Shown here piece after piece: positions 8,314-17,066 of a DNA stretch of 64,000 nucleotides (position 1 is the first letter of the stretch; each line of letters opens with the position of its first letter). The notes under the pieces are model-generated. The model was not told where the DNA came from and ran no database searches. It saw only the letters and a program-made list of their open reading frames with translations. This stretch comes from Flagellimonas oceani (GTDB taxonomy: Bacteria > Bacteroidota > Bacteroidia > Flavobacteriales > Flavobacteriaceae). The DNA lies in NCBI RefSeq assembly GCF_011068285.1, contig NZ_CP049616.1, forward strand, positions 1,344,501-1,408,500, in the 5' to 3' direction. The translations under genes were made by a program, and so were the position numbers.

Positions 8314-8988
8314 ATGAAAAAAACGGTCTCATTTTTAGTATTACTTCTAAGCCTAATGTCGCTTCATGCAAGTGCACCTAAGTCCATTGAGAACAGTTCA
8401 GGGTATTCGGCGAATAGTTTAGGAACCTTTAATACTGTTGAATTGTCCGAAAAACCACAGCAACATACCGAAACCCACGCCGAAAAGCCCATAAACAAAG
8501 AAGAGGTAGGTTTGGATGAATTCGACAATTTACATCCGTTGGTAGTGCATTTTCCTATCGTACTCCTGTTGTTTGCGGCATTGCTCCAAGGTATTCAGCT
8601 CTTCGTCCTTAAAAGGAACTTGGACTGGGTTATCCTGTTTCTTATCGGTACGGGTTTTATTGGGGCCTACGTAGCGGGAACTTTTGTACACCCGCATACC
8701 CATGGCCTTACGGATGTAGCTCAAAAAATCCTGGACAACCATGATAAATATGCAGATTGGACTATTTGGTCAAGTGCTTTGGCCGCAGTTTTAAAAATTA
8801 TCAGCCTTTTTTGGATAAAACTGAATCGAGGTTTTGAAATTGCCGTTCTCTTTATTATGGCCTTTTCGGCGTTCTCCGTTTCGCAAGCAGGGCATTATGG
8901 CGCTCAGCTCGTTTATATTCAGGGTGTTGGACCACAGGGCCAGTATTTGGAAACTGAAAGGGCAGGGGAAGAAAGCCATTCGCATTGA
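8314..8988 (+). CDS. DUF2231 membrane protein with signal peptide
   Basis: 224 residues from the ATG at 8314; an in-frame TTG at 8308 is less likely. The signal peptide (VSFLVLLLSLMSLHASA) precedes a polar linker. From residue about 70 the DUF2231 pattern appears: NLHPLVVHFPIVLLLFAALLQ, then GAYVAGTFVHPH and further hydrophobic helices, with a His-rich tail (ESHSH). His residues in and near the membrane helices recall cytochrome-like b-type haem sites, but this is unproven. The stop lies 10 bp before the next gene. Confidence 0.82.
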   Translation: MKKTVSFLVLLLSLMSLHASAPKSIENSSGYSANSLGTFNTVELSEKPQQHTETHAEKPINKEEVGLDEFDNLHPLVVHFPIVLLLFAALLQGIQLFVLKRNLDWVILFLIGTGFIGAYVAGTFVHPHTHGLTDVAQKILDNHDKYADWTIWSSALAAVLKIISLFWIKLNRGFEIAVLFIMAFSAFSVSQAGHYGAQLVYIQGVGPQGQYLETERAGEESHSH

Positions 8989-8998
8989 AAAACAAAGC

Positions 8999-10498
8999 AT
9001 GAGAAGAATATTTTTAATATCGTCGATAACGCTTTTAGTGGTACTTGCAGGGCTCATAATGTGGAAGCCTCATTTCTGGTGGCTTGCGCTGTTGATCACA
9101 CCTTTTATGCTTCTCGGCTTAAGAGACTATTTTCAAAAAACCGATAATATCAAAAGAACCTATCCGTTGTTGGGCAGGATTACGAAGCTTCTGGAAAAAC
9201 AACGTCACGTCGTTCAAGAAACGGTTTTATTGAATAGAACAGAGGGAAAACCTTTCAATTGGATACAGAAAGAAATTGTTTATAAACGTGCCGAGGACGC
9301 GGTCAAAAACCAACCCTTTGGAACGCAGATTCCGTATGACGAAGTTGGTCGCGAATGGTTTACCCATTCCACGTATCCTGTTAAGGAAATCAAAGATGAT
9401 TTTAGGGTTGCCATAGGGAGTTCAAAATGCTCAAAACCCTATTCAGCGAGCATTCTAAATCTGGCAGGGATGAGCTATGGTTCCATCAGTAAAAATGCAA
9501 CGCTGGCCCTTAACGGCGGTGCAAAAATTGCTGGCTTTGCGCAAAATACCGGCGAAGGTGGATTTACGCCCTACCATCAGGAATATGGAGCTGATATTAT
9601 CTTTCAGTTCGGTACAGGCTATTTTGGGTGTAGGACAGAAGAAGGGAATTTCGACCCTAAAAAATTTGTGGAAATCGCATCCAATGAAGTGGTCAAAATG
9701 ATTGAAATAAAAGTCTCACAGGGTGCAAAACCCGGTTTTGGGGCCATTCTTCCTGCCAAAAAAAATACCGAGGAAATCGCAAAGTACAGGGACGTAGAAA
9801 AAGGAACCGAAATTCTATCGCCACCACATCACGCTGCATTTGGTACTGATTTGGAAATGGTAGCTTTTATCCAAGAATTACGGAAGCTTTCCGCTGGAAA
9901 GCCCATAGGGATTAAAATGTGCATCGGACAGCAGGATGAATTCGAAAGAATGGTCCGCATTTTCGCCGAAAAGCAAAACTATCCGGATTTTATAGCCATA
10001 GACGGTGCAGAAGGTGGTTCCGGTGCTGCACATATGGAATCGCTGCATTGGGCTGGAATGCCAATAATTGAAGCCGTGCATTTCGCAAACGGCATTCTTA
10101 AAAAGTATGGGTTGCGCGATGAAATAAAAGTAATGGCAGCAGGAAAAATAATTTCAGCTTTTGATATCTATAGAATGTTGGCACTTGGTGCCGATGCTTG
10201 CTATAGTGCCAGAGGGATGATGTTTGCCTTGGGCTGCGTACAATCCTTAAAATGCAATCTGGATACCTGCCCTACGGGAATCACCACAATGGAACCTTCA
10301 AGGGTCGCATCATTGGTAGTAGAAGATAAAAAGACCAAAGTAGCCAACTACCATAAAAACACTATGGAAGCCTTTAAGGAGCTGCTTAAATCAATGGGAA
10401 TTGAAAATAGAAGGGGTATCACCAAAATGTATATAAAGAGAAGAATCAGTGAGAATAAAGCAAAAGGCTATGATGAAATTTTTATAGATAACAAATAA
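8999..10498 (+). CDS. FMN-binding glutamate synthase family protein, membrane-anchored
   Basis: 499 residues from the ATG at 8999; the open frame reaches back to 8834 but that part overlaps the DUF2231 gene. Two N-terminal membrane helices (residues about 5-40) precede the GltB-type FMN barrel. Its signatures are AGMSYGSISKNATLALNGGA, AQNTGEGGFTPYH, FGAILPAKKNTEE, IKMCIGQQDEFER, DGAEGGSGAAHMES, the GADACYSARGMM segment and CNLDTCPTGITT. The two Cys in the last segment correspond to Fe-S ligands of glutamate synthase, where a third is normal. The reaction is unknown for this stand-alone subfamily. Its place among copper genes suggests a redox role, since Fe-S enzymes are copper targets. Confidence 0.85.
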   Translation: MRRIFLISSITLLVVLAGLIMWKPHFWWLALLITPFMLLGLRDYFQKTDNIKRTYPLLGRITKLLEKQRHVVQETVLLNRTEGKPFNWIQKEIVYKRAEDAVKNQPFGTQIPYDEVGREWFTHSTYPVKEIKDDFRVAIGSSKCSKPYSASILNLAGMSYGSISKNATLALNGGAKIAGFAQNTGEGGFTPYHQEYGADIIFQFGTGYFGCRTEEGNFDPKKFVEIASNEVVKMIEIKVSQGAKPGFGAILPAKKNTEEIAKYRDVEKGTEILSPPHHAAFGTDLEMVAFIQELRKLSAGKPIGIKMCIGQQDEFERMVRIFAEKQNYPDFIAIDGAEGGSGAAHMESLHWAGMPIIEAVHFANGILKKYGLRDEIKVMAAGKIISAFDIYRMLALGADACYSARGMMFALGCVQSLKCNLDTCPTGITTMEPSRVASLVVEDKKTKVANYHKNTMEAFKELLKSMGIENRRGITKMYIKRRISENKAKGYDEIFIDNK

Positions 10499-10500
10499 GA

Positions 10501-11049
10501 ATGGATAAAGAAAAAGACATAGAAACCACAGGGGCATTTTATGGACAGCTTTTCAATAGCTCAAAGTATGTTCTATTGGTGATGCTTATTGCTTCAGTAA
10601 TCGAACTGTATGCGCTACCTACTATGGAAGGGTTTTATGCTATGATTATCCTACTGGCCTTAACATTACTAAAGATAGGATTCATTATAGCCTTGTCCTT
10701 TAACCAATTGATGAAGATAATTGGTCAGAGCCATCTATTGAGCCACGTACTGGTGTTGTTCGGATACCTGATTGTGTTGATAGTTTTCTCGTTTGCAATA
10801 GATTACACAGCGTTGCAGTTTGTGGATGCTATTCATTTTAAAATGAACAACAGTATTGGCAAAGATGGACTGTCGGTATTTTTTGATTTATCCTATTTCA
10901 GTTTGATAACATTCTCATCAGTAGGATATGGTGATATAGTCCCAATTTCCTTACCCGCGAAAACCTTGGTGGCGCTTGAAGTGGCACTGCGGTTTTTCGT
11001 CCTGGTCTTTGGTATCGCAAATGTGAATAGAATACGAGTAAATAAATAA
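10501..11049 (+). CDS. Two-pore-type potassium channel-like membrane protein
   Basis: 182 residues with four hydrophobic segments. The last two flank a pore loop FSSVGYGDIVP whose selectivity filter SVGYGD spans residues 140-145, the ion_trans_2 signature. N-terminal helices at about 20-36, 44-65 and 79-101 look like a short sensor-less transmembrane part. No RCK domain follows. It starts 2 bp after the preceding stop, in the same operon. Confidence 0.8.
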   Translation: MDKEKDIETTGAFYGQLFNSSKYVLLVMLIASVIELYALPTMEGFYAMIILLALTLLKIGFIIALSFNQLMKIIGQSHLLSHVLVLFGYLIVLIVFSFAIDYTALQFVDAIHFKMNNSIGKDGLSVFFDLSYFSLITFSSVGYGDIVPISLPAKTLVALEVALRFFVLVFGIANVNRIRVNK

Positions 11050-11067
11050 CCTTTAAAAACTAAAAGT

Positions 11068-11544
11068 ATGCAAACACTAAAATCAACTACAGTAACAATG
11101 TTGCTCATAATAGCGACAAGTCCACTATGTGGTCAAGATGCAAAAACAGAAAAAGAAGCAGTGCTTACAGTAATGAAAAGCTATAAGGATGCCCTACAAA
11201 ACCTAACGACCGATGGTACTTTCGAATTATTTACCGAGGATTCCGAGGTTTTTGAATCGGGAGGCGTCGAGGGTACGTACAGCCACTATATAGAACATCA
11301 TTTAGGACCGGAATTAGGTCATTTTGAAAAATTCGAATTTTCAGATTATGAAATCGATGTAAAGGTAGATGTACCCTATGCCTTTACTACCGAAACGTAC
11401 ATATATACCATTGTCCTCAATCCAGACGACAAGGGAAATAGCCGGACTATAAAGAAAAAAGGGGTAGCAACCTCAATCCTTAAAAAAATAGATGGAAAAT
11501 GGAAAATAATAAAAACCCATTCATCTTCAAGAAATATTAAGTAA
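11068..11544 (+). CDS. Secreted SnoaL/NTF2-like protein
   Basis: 158 residues. A signal peptide (TVTMLLIIATSPLCG) is followed by an NTF2-like fold typical of nuclear transport factor 2/SnoaL proteins: KEAVLTVMKSYKDALQNL, TFELFTEDSEVFESGGVEG, and the C-terminal strand KGVATSILKKIDGKWKIIKTHSS. There is no clear catalytic residue set. It lies 18 bp after the channel gene. Confidence 0.8.
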   Translation: MQTLKSTTVTMLLIIATSPLCGQDAKTEKEAVLTVMKSYKDALQNLTTDGTFELFTEDSEVFESGGVEGTYSHYIEHHLGPELGHFEKFEFSDYEIDVKVDVPYAFTTETYIYTIVLNPDDKGNSRTIKKKGVATSILKKIDGKWKIIKTHSSSRNIK

Positions 11545-11550
11545 CACCCG

Positions 11551-12129
11551 ATGAGTAGATATATTTCAATTAGTATAGTGTTTGGTCTTCTTCTTATTAC
11601 CAGCTGTAAAGAGAAGAAAACGGAGCCAATGCCAGAACCGTCAAAAGAAGCAATCACAGACCAACCGCCAAAAAAAGTGTTAAGCCCTCACACCTCTGCA
11701 ATGGCGACCATTGGTAATGCGCACATCCATATTGATTATTCATCGCCAGGGGTTAGGGACAGGATGATTTTTGGTGGTTTGCTGGCGTATGACGAAGTCT
11801 GGCAAGCTGGGGCACATATGGCTACGTGGATAGAGACGGATACGGATATAGAAATAGATGGTAAGGAACTAAAAGCAGGTAAATATGGATTTTTTACCAT
11901 TCCTTCAAAGGAAGAATGGATCATCATTTTAAATTCCAATTGGAACCAGCACGGTAAGGATGAATATGACGAAAAAGATGATGTAATACGATTTAAGGTG
12001 ACACCGATTATTGCGGATAGCCTAAAGGAACACTTAGAATATAATATCGATAAAATTAGTGATACTGAAGGTGAGATAACATTAGCTTGGGAAAAAGTTA
12101 AAGTAGTAATTCCATTCAAAGTAAAATAA
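11551..12129 (+). CDS. DUF2911 lipoprotein
   Basis: 192 residues. The lipobox (LLITSC, Cys near residue 14) is followed by a charged linker and the DUF2911 domain: IDYSSPGVRDRMIFGGLL, YDEVWQAGAHMATWIE and the GKYGFFTIPSKEEWIIILN core. This family is common in Bacteroidota and has no known activity. It starts 6 bp after the preceding stop. Confidence 0.87.
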   Translation: MSRYISISIVFGLLLITSCKEKKTEPMPEPSKEAITDQPPKKVLSPHTSAMATIGNAHIHIDYSSPGVRDRMIFGGLLAYDEVWQAGAHMATWIETDTDIEIDGKELKAGKYGFFTIPSKEEWIIILNSNWNQHGKDEYDEKDDVIRFKVTPIIADSLKEHLEYNIDKISDTEGEITLAWEKVKVVIPFKVK

Positions 12130-12214
12130 CAAGATAGGGTCAACAAGGGTACGATGATAAAAAAATTAAAAAAACGTGTATCATCAAAGAATAAAAACTA
12201 ATACAGTTTAAACC

Positions 12215-13441
12215 GTGAACGAATTTTTAAAACAATGGGGCGAAGCCGCCTATACGACTACCGGATTTTTCTGGATGGCGCTTTGGGCATTCATTTTGGG
12301 TTATATCATCAGTAGTATGATACAGATTTTCGTGACCGAAAAACGGATGCAAAAAACAATGGGCGAAAACGAAGGCAAAAGTGTGCTGTTGGGCACGTTT
12401 TTCGGCTTTATAAGTAGCTCGTGCAGTTTTTCTGCTTTGGCAGGTACAAAATCCATCTTTAAGAAAGGTGCAAGTTTTGTGTCTTCCATTGCTTTTCTGT
12501 TGGCATCGACCAATCTCGTCATAGAATTGGGGATTATCATTTCCATCTTTTTAGGTTGGCAGTTCGTGGTGGGCGAATATGTAGGTGGTATTCTCTTGAT
12601 TGGTATTTCGTGGATTCTGATACGACTCATCAATCCTAAAAAACTCATCGAAAAAGCCCGCAAAAATATCGAAAATGAAGATGATGATGAGATGGACGGT
12701 TCCAAAGATTGGAAGAAACAAATCAAGAACGAAGACAGTTGGGCGCGCGTTGCCAAAAAATACAAGATGGAATGGCAAATGGTCTGGAAGGATGTAACCG
12801 TAGGTTTTACCGTTGCGGGTATTACAGCGGCTTTTGTGCCAGATTCGTTTTTTCAGACCTTATTTATAAATAGTGGTCAAGGCAATACAGATTTCACTTT
12901 TCTCGAAATTCTGGAACATATTGTTGTTGGTCCAGTTGCCGCATTCTTAACATTTATCGGTTCAATGGGTAACATCCCATTGGCAGCATTACTATTCAGC
13001 AAAGGCGTAAGTTTTGCGGGCGTAATGGCCTTTATTTTTAGCGATTTGGTGGTTTTTCCAGTACTGAGAATCAATGCAAAGTATTATGGTTGGAAAATGT
13101 CACTCTTTATTCTATTCTTACTTTTCACGGCATTGATTGGCACCTCTTTGACCTTGCATTATGGTTTCGATTTGCTGGGAATATTGCCCGACCCTTCGCA
13201 GGTCAAGATTCAGGATAAGGAACATTTTAAGATTGATTATACCTTTTTCTTGAACGTTGCTTTTCTCATCATTTCGGCCTATCTCGTTTATCTGGGTTTT
13301 TTCAAAAAAAAAGATGTAGAACATTCAATGAGCGAGATGGCACCCAAGAGTCCATTGTTGGAAAGTGTTTTAAAATATGCAGCCTTCATCTGTTATATAT
13401 GGCTCGCTGGGGGACTTATTGTAAAATTTTTAGTGAACTAA
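12215..13441 (+). CDS. ArsP/PF03773-type permease
   Basis: 408 residues from a GTG start. About nine membrane segments are split by a charged cytoplasmic loop (residues about 140-190). The family motif SSCSFSALAGTKSIFKKGASF (residues about 69-89) and the second inverted repeat GSMGNIPLAALLFSKGVSF are both present; the two Ser/Cys-rich half-helices form the substrate path. Relatives export organoarsenicals or, in other branches, unknown metal-containing compounds. The SxCxF cysteine in repeat 1 is kept. The substrate here is undetermined. Confidence 0.83.
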   Translation: MNEFLKQWGEAAYTTTGFFWMALWAFILGYIISSMIQIFVTEKRMQKTMGENEGKSVLLGTFFGFISSSCSFSALAGTKSIFKKGASFVSSIAFLLASTNLVIELGIIISIFLGWQFVVGEYVGGILLIGISWILIRLINPKKLIEKARKNIENEDDDEMDGSKDWKKQIKNEDSWARVAKKYKMEWQMVWKDVTVGFTVAGITAAFVPDSFFQTLFINSGQGNTDFTFLEILEHIVVGPVAAFLTFIGSMGNIPLAALLFSKGVSFAGVMAFIFSDLVVFPVLRINAKYYGWKMSLFILFLLFTALIGTSLTLHYGFDLLGILPDPSQVKIQDKEHFKIDYTFFLNVAFLIISAYLVYLGFFKKKDVEHSMSEMAPKSPLLESVLKYAAFICYIWLAGGLIVKFLVN

Positions 13442-13466
13442 AATTCGGATATAGAATAAAACAAAT

Positions 13467-14171
13467 ATGGTCAACAGAAAAACAGCAAAATGGATTCGAA
13501 AAGCCCACCGCTACTTGGGCATCTTCCTAGGTATTCAGTTCCTGATGTGGACGATTAGCGGGATGTATTTTAGCTGGACGGATATCGATGAAATACACGG
13601 CGACCAGTTCAAAAACCAGAAGCCAAAACAGACGGCTTTTTCAGATTTATTGGGTACAGGCCAATTAGATAGTACGCAGCCCATCCAAACGCTTGAATTA
13701 TTGGAAATAGCAGAAGAACCTTACTATTGGATAAACGAAGCAAAGCTTTATAATGCCAAAACAGGAGAGGAAAAGGACGGTATCACTAAAGAAGAAGCCC
13801 AAGAGGTAGCACAAAGATATATACTTCCAGAGCTTAAAATAGCCGCAATAAAAAGGATAGAAGAAGTCGGAGACCACCACGAATATCGAGGACGTCCCCT
13901 ACCGGCTTATGAGATTTCGTATGAAACACCACAAAATTTAAAGGCTTATGTGGCTGTCGAAAATGGGGCGTTTCAAACGGTGCGGCATAGAGATTGGCGC
14001 TGGTTCGACTTTCTGTGGATGACCCATACCATGGACTATGACACAAGAGATAATTTCAACACCCTTTTGTTAAGGTCATTTTCGCTTTTGGGACTAATAA
14101 CCGTGTTGAGCGGCTTTGTCCTATGGTATATATCATCGCCATCTATTCGAAAGATAAAAAAACAGATTTAG
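13467..14171 (+). CDS. PepSY-associated membrane protein
   Basis: 234 residues. An N-terminal membrane helix after a basic patch (KAHRYLGIFLGIQFLMWTISGMYFSW) and a C-terminal helix (RSFSLLGLITVLSGFVLWYI) bracket a periplasmic domain with PepSY-like text (ITKEEAQEVAQRYI, PAYEISY). The His residues in AHRYLG and THTMDYD are typical of the PepSY_TM family, proposed to be haem-linked reductases for iron or copper. It lies 26 bp after the permease gene. Confidence 0.8.
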   Translation: MVNRKTAKWIRKAHRYLGIFLGIQFLMWTISGMYFSWTDIDEIHGDQFKNQKPKQTAFSDLLGTGQLDSTQPIQTLELLEIAEEPYYWINEAKLYNAKTGEEKDGITKEEAQEVAQRYILPELKIAAIKRIEEVGDHHEYRGRPLPAYEISYETPQNLKAYVAVENGAFQTVRHRDWRWFDFLWMTHTMDYDTRDNFNTLLLRSFSLLGLITVLSGFVLWYISSPSIRKIKKQI

Positions 14172-14201
14172 AAAGTAATTTAATGAATGGAGACGTAATT
14201 T

Positions 14202-14345
14202 ATGGAAGAAAAGAACCCGAACGGCGAGATTAGAAAAGTGCCATTTGAAAAGGAAGGCGCCTATATTTTAGCGGGCATTATCATACTTTTTATAGTACAT
14301 ACGCTCATTGTACTGGTTTTGAAAACTATTAGTGAATCCGTATAA
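14202..14345 (+). CDS. Small single-span membrane protein
   Basis: 47 residues, MEEKNPNGEIRKVPFEKEG then a span (AYILAGIIILFIVHTLIVLVL). It begins 31 bp after the PepSY gene and ends 38 bp before the adaptor ATG at 14383. It is probably co-transcribed with both. No family was recognised. Confidence 0.55.
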   Translation: MEEKNPNGEIRKVPFEKEGAYILAGIIILFIVHTLIVLVLKTISESV

Positions 14346-14382
14346 ATTTTTAAGAAACAATAACATTTCAATCTTCAATATC

Positions 14383-16203
14383 ATGAACAAGAACATCATT
14401 TACATTGTAGTAGCCGCCTTAGCGGTCGGTTTATTGGGGGGATATTTTATTTTCTCAAACGCTGAGGCCGATCAATCGGCCATAAAAGATCTTTCGGATA
14501 TGTCCGATAGCCATGACCATTCCGGAGAATCCGAGAATCAGATGTGGACCTGCTCCATGCACCCACAGATTATGCAACCCGAACCGGGAGACTGCCCAAT
14601 CTGCGGTATGGATCTCATTCCTGCTGAAACCGGAGCGACGGGGCTTAGTGCCAATGAAATAAAAATGACGGACAACGCCTTGGCCTTGGCCAATATACGC
14701 ACCTCTACCGTTGGTACAGGTGGTTCGGATGGGAGTTCACTTAAACTCTCAGGAAAGATTCGCGAGAACGAAGAAGCCAATGCTACCCAAGCTACATATT
14801 TTGCGGGTCGCATTGAACGGCTAAATGTGAATTATACCGGAGAGAACGTTGCCAAGGGCAAACTTTTGGCAACCATCTATTCCCCAGAATTGGTAAGCGC
14901 ACAACAAGAGCTGTTGACGGCCGCATCCATGAAGGAATCGCAACCGGCATTATACAATGCCGTTCGCAATAAATTAAAATTATGGAAGCTTTCTGACAAT
15001 CAAATAGATAAGATAGAAGAAGTGGGCAAAGTGCAGGAAAACTTTCCAGTCTATGCCACAGTTTCAGGAACGATTACCGATATCATGGTTGAAGAAGGAG
15101 ATTATGTAAAACAAGGGCAGCCTTTGTACAAAATTGCCAACTTAAATTCCGTTTGGGCGGTATTCGATGCCTATGAAAATCAGATAGCATCGTTGAAGGA
15201 GGGTCAGGAGGTCAAGATAACGACGAATGCCTATCCCAATGAAGAATTTACGGCAAAAATATCCTTTGTAGACCCGTTACTTAATTCTTCTACAAGAACG
15301 GTCATGGTAAGGGCAATACTTAACAATAAGGATAATCTCTTGAAGCCGGGTATGTTCGTGGAAGGTACGATCAAAGCTGCCGAAATGCAGATGGAGAATA
15401 CCGTTATCATACCGGCCAGTGCCGTAATGTGGACGGGGGAACGATCGGTGGTTTATGTAAAGACCAATCCCAATGAGCCTGTCTTTGAAATGCGCGAAGT
15501 TGCCCTTGGAAGTACCAATGGCGATACCTATACAATAATTAGCGGGCTTGAAAAGGGGGATCAAATTGTGACCAACGGAACATTTACCGTTGATGCGGCC
15601 GCACAGTTACAGGGTAAAAAATCGATGATGAACGCAGAGGGAGGCAAAACCATGACCGGGCATGAGGGTCATTTGGGTATGCAGGAAGGAGATAAAATGG
15701 AACCCTCAACAAGTACGGGCACCGACCATTCTAAGATGAAAAAAAGGATTGAAGTATCAAGTGAGTTTCAAGGTCAGTTGAAGCAGGTTTTCGAAGCCTA
15801 TATAGATGTTAAGGATGCTTTGGTAAATGATGATGGGGCGGCCGCACAAAAAGAAGCAAAACAAATGGAAGAAAGTTTGGCCAAAGTCGATATGAAGTTG
15901 CTAAAAGACAAAGAGGCCCATGATCATTGGATGACCATTCAAAAAGAGCTCAAAGCATCGTCAAATGCAGTGGCCAGCACTTCTGAGATCAAGGAGCAAA
16001 GGGACCACTTTAAACATTTATCGGCCCACATGATCAGCGGTGTTCAGCTTTTTGGAGTCAATCAAAAAGTGTACAACAGCTATTGCCCGATGGCAGATAG
16101 CAATAAGGGAGCCAATTGGCTAAGCCTGGAAAAGGAGATTCGAAACCCATACTACGGAGAAGCAATGATGACTTGTGGGGAAATTAGGGGAACGATACAA
16201 TAA
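14383..16203 (+). CDS. CusB-type RND efflux adaptor with N-terminal metal-binding and C-terminal DUF3347 domains
   Basis: 606 residues from the ATG at 14383; the frame extends to a GTG at 14332, which would overlap the preceding small gene. Domains in order are: an N-terminal membrane anchor (residues 5-27); a heavy-metal-binding domain with MWTCSMHP (Cys57) and CPICGMDL (Cys71, Cys74); a HlyD/CusB barrel, hairpin and lipoyl part (residues about 90-420); a Met/His-rich linker; and DUF3347 (about 470-606), ending in CPM (Cys568), GANWLS, IRNPYYG and MMTCG. In CusB the adaptor receives Cu(I) from the chaperone CusF. Here the fused DUF3347 may do that job. No RND or TolC gene adjoins it, so it must pair with a pump encoded elsewhere. 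Confidence 0.92.
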   Translation: MNKNIIYIVVAALAVGLLGGYFIFSNAEADQSAIKDLSDMSDSHDHSGESENQMWTCSMHPQIMQPEPGDCPICGMDLIPAETGATGLSANEIKMTDNALALANIRTSTVGTGGSDGSSLKLSGKIRENEEANATQATYFAGRIERLNVNYTGENVAKGKLLATIYSPELVSAQQELLTAASMKESQPALYNAVRNKLKLWKLSDNQIDKIEEVGKVQENFPVYATVSGTITDIMVEEGDYVKQGQPLYKIANLNSVWAVFDAYENQIASLKEGQEVKITTNAYPNEEFTAKISFVDPLLNSSTRTVMVRAILNNKDNLLKPGMFVEGTIKAAEMQMENTVIIPASAVMWTGERSVVYVKTNPNEPVFEMREVALGSTNGDTYTIISGLEKGDQIVTNGTFTVDAAAQLQGKKSMMNAEGGKTMTGHEGHLGMQEGDKMEPSTSTGTDHSKMKKRIEVSSEFQGQLKQVFEAYIDVKDALVNDDGAAAQKEAKQMEESLAKVDMKLLKDKEAHDHWMTIQKELKASSNAVASTSEIKEQRDHFKHLSAHMISGVQLFGVNQKVYNSYCPMADSNKGANWLSLEKEIRNPYYGEAMMTCGEIRGTIQ

Positions 16204-16282
16204 TTAATTATAAGGCCGATAAAATTATAATAGAGAAAATTGAATGGTGTGAGTAAAAGAAAAATGAAAAGATTTTGGCATC

Positions 16283-16459
16283 ATGAGTCAAAAACGTAGG
16301 GAGAGAAGAAGCCAACAAAGAAAGGAGAGCAAGAAAACAAAAATAGAATCTAACCGAAAAACAAGATTCTATGCTGCATTGGCGATTATCATCTTGTTTA
16401 TAGTCACGGTAGTCTTGGTTTTGTTGAGAGCGATTTGGGAACATCGGTCCCATCTGTGA
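16283..16459 (+). CDS. Small basic single-span membrane protein
   Basis: 58 residues. The first 32 are strongly basic and polar (MSQKRRERRSQQRKESKKTK), followed by one membrane span (FYAALAIIILFIVTVVLVLL) and a short tail with two His. The positive-inside rule puts the N-terminus in the cytosol. It sits between the adaptor and the HMA-AraC regulator in the same direction. No family was recognised; it is the third such small membrane gene in this island. Confidence 0.5.
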   Translation: MSQKRRERRSQQRKESKKTKIESNRKTRFYAALAIIILFIVTVVLVLLRAIWEHRSHL

Positions 16460-16499
16460 TAATGGATAATGTGAGCGCAATGTATTTTAAAACTTTATC

Positions 16500-17066
16500 A
16501 TGAGCCATATGCTGCACATAAAAAACATGGTCTGCCCAAGATGTGTTACGGCGGTATACAATGTTCTGAAAAAGATTGGTATTGATTATTCCAATGTGCA
16601 ACTGGGCCAAGTCACATTGAAGGAAGAACTGACCGCAAAACAAGAAAATCAATTACAAACCGAATTGAATAAGCTGGGTTTTTCTTTGATCGGTAATCGC
16701 AAGTCTCAATTGATCGAGCGTATGAAAAATCTTGTAATAGAAAAAATTTTTCATTCAAGACAAGAATTAAACGTCAAATTGACCGATTATGTTGGTTCAG
16801 AAATAGGTCTGGATTACAAGTACTTAAGTTCCCTTTTCTCTTCCGTGGAGATTATCACTTTTGAACAGTATGTCATTAGCCAAAAAATTGAAAGGGTTAA
16901 GGAATTGCTCATCTATGACGAGCTAAGCTTAAAGGAAATAGCCCATCAGTTAGACTATAGCAGTGTCGCGTATTTAAGCAACCAGTTCAAAAAAATCAAT
17001 GGTATGGCACCTACACAATTTAAGAAAAGTGCCCTTCAAAATAGAAAATCGCTGGATAACATATAA
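16500..17066 (+). CDS. HMA-AraC one-component transcriptional regulator
   Basis: 188 residues. The first about 65 have a heavy-metal-associated ferredoxin-like fold with MVCPRC at residues 10-15, so both metal-binding Cys are present in the same position as in CopZ. The C-terminal part (about 90-178) is an AraC-type double helix-turn-helix: LSLKEIAHQLDYSSVAYLSNQFKK then GMAPTQFKK. This arrangement is widespread in Bacteroidota metal operons and suggests direct Cu(I) sensing. It probably controls the genes downstream, where an inverted repeat lies at 17381-17405. Confidence 0.85.
   Translation: MSHMLHIKNMVCPRCVTAVYNVLKKIGIDYSNVQLGQVTLKEELTAKQENQLQTELNKLGFSLIGNRKSQLIERMKNLVIEKIFHSRQELNVKLTDYVGSEIGLDYKYLSSLFSSVEIITFEQYVISQKIERVKELLIYDELSLKEIAHQLDYSSVAYLSNQFKKINGMAPTQFKKSALQNRKSLDNI

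Noticed and set aside
8834..8998. N-terminal extension of the FMN protein
   Set aside because: The 55 codons overlap the DUF2231 gene in another frame, and the ATG at 8999 gives a membrane anchor at the proper place.
12301..12765. A 154-residue open frame on the - strand
   Set aside because: It mirrors the permease gene; the + frame carries the SSCSF motif and membrane helices.
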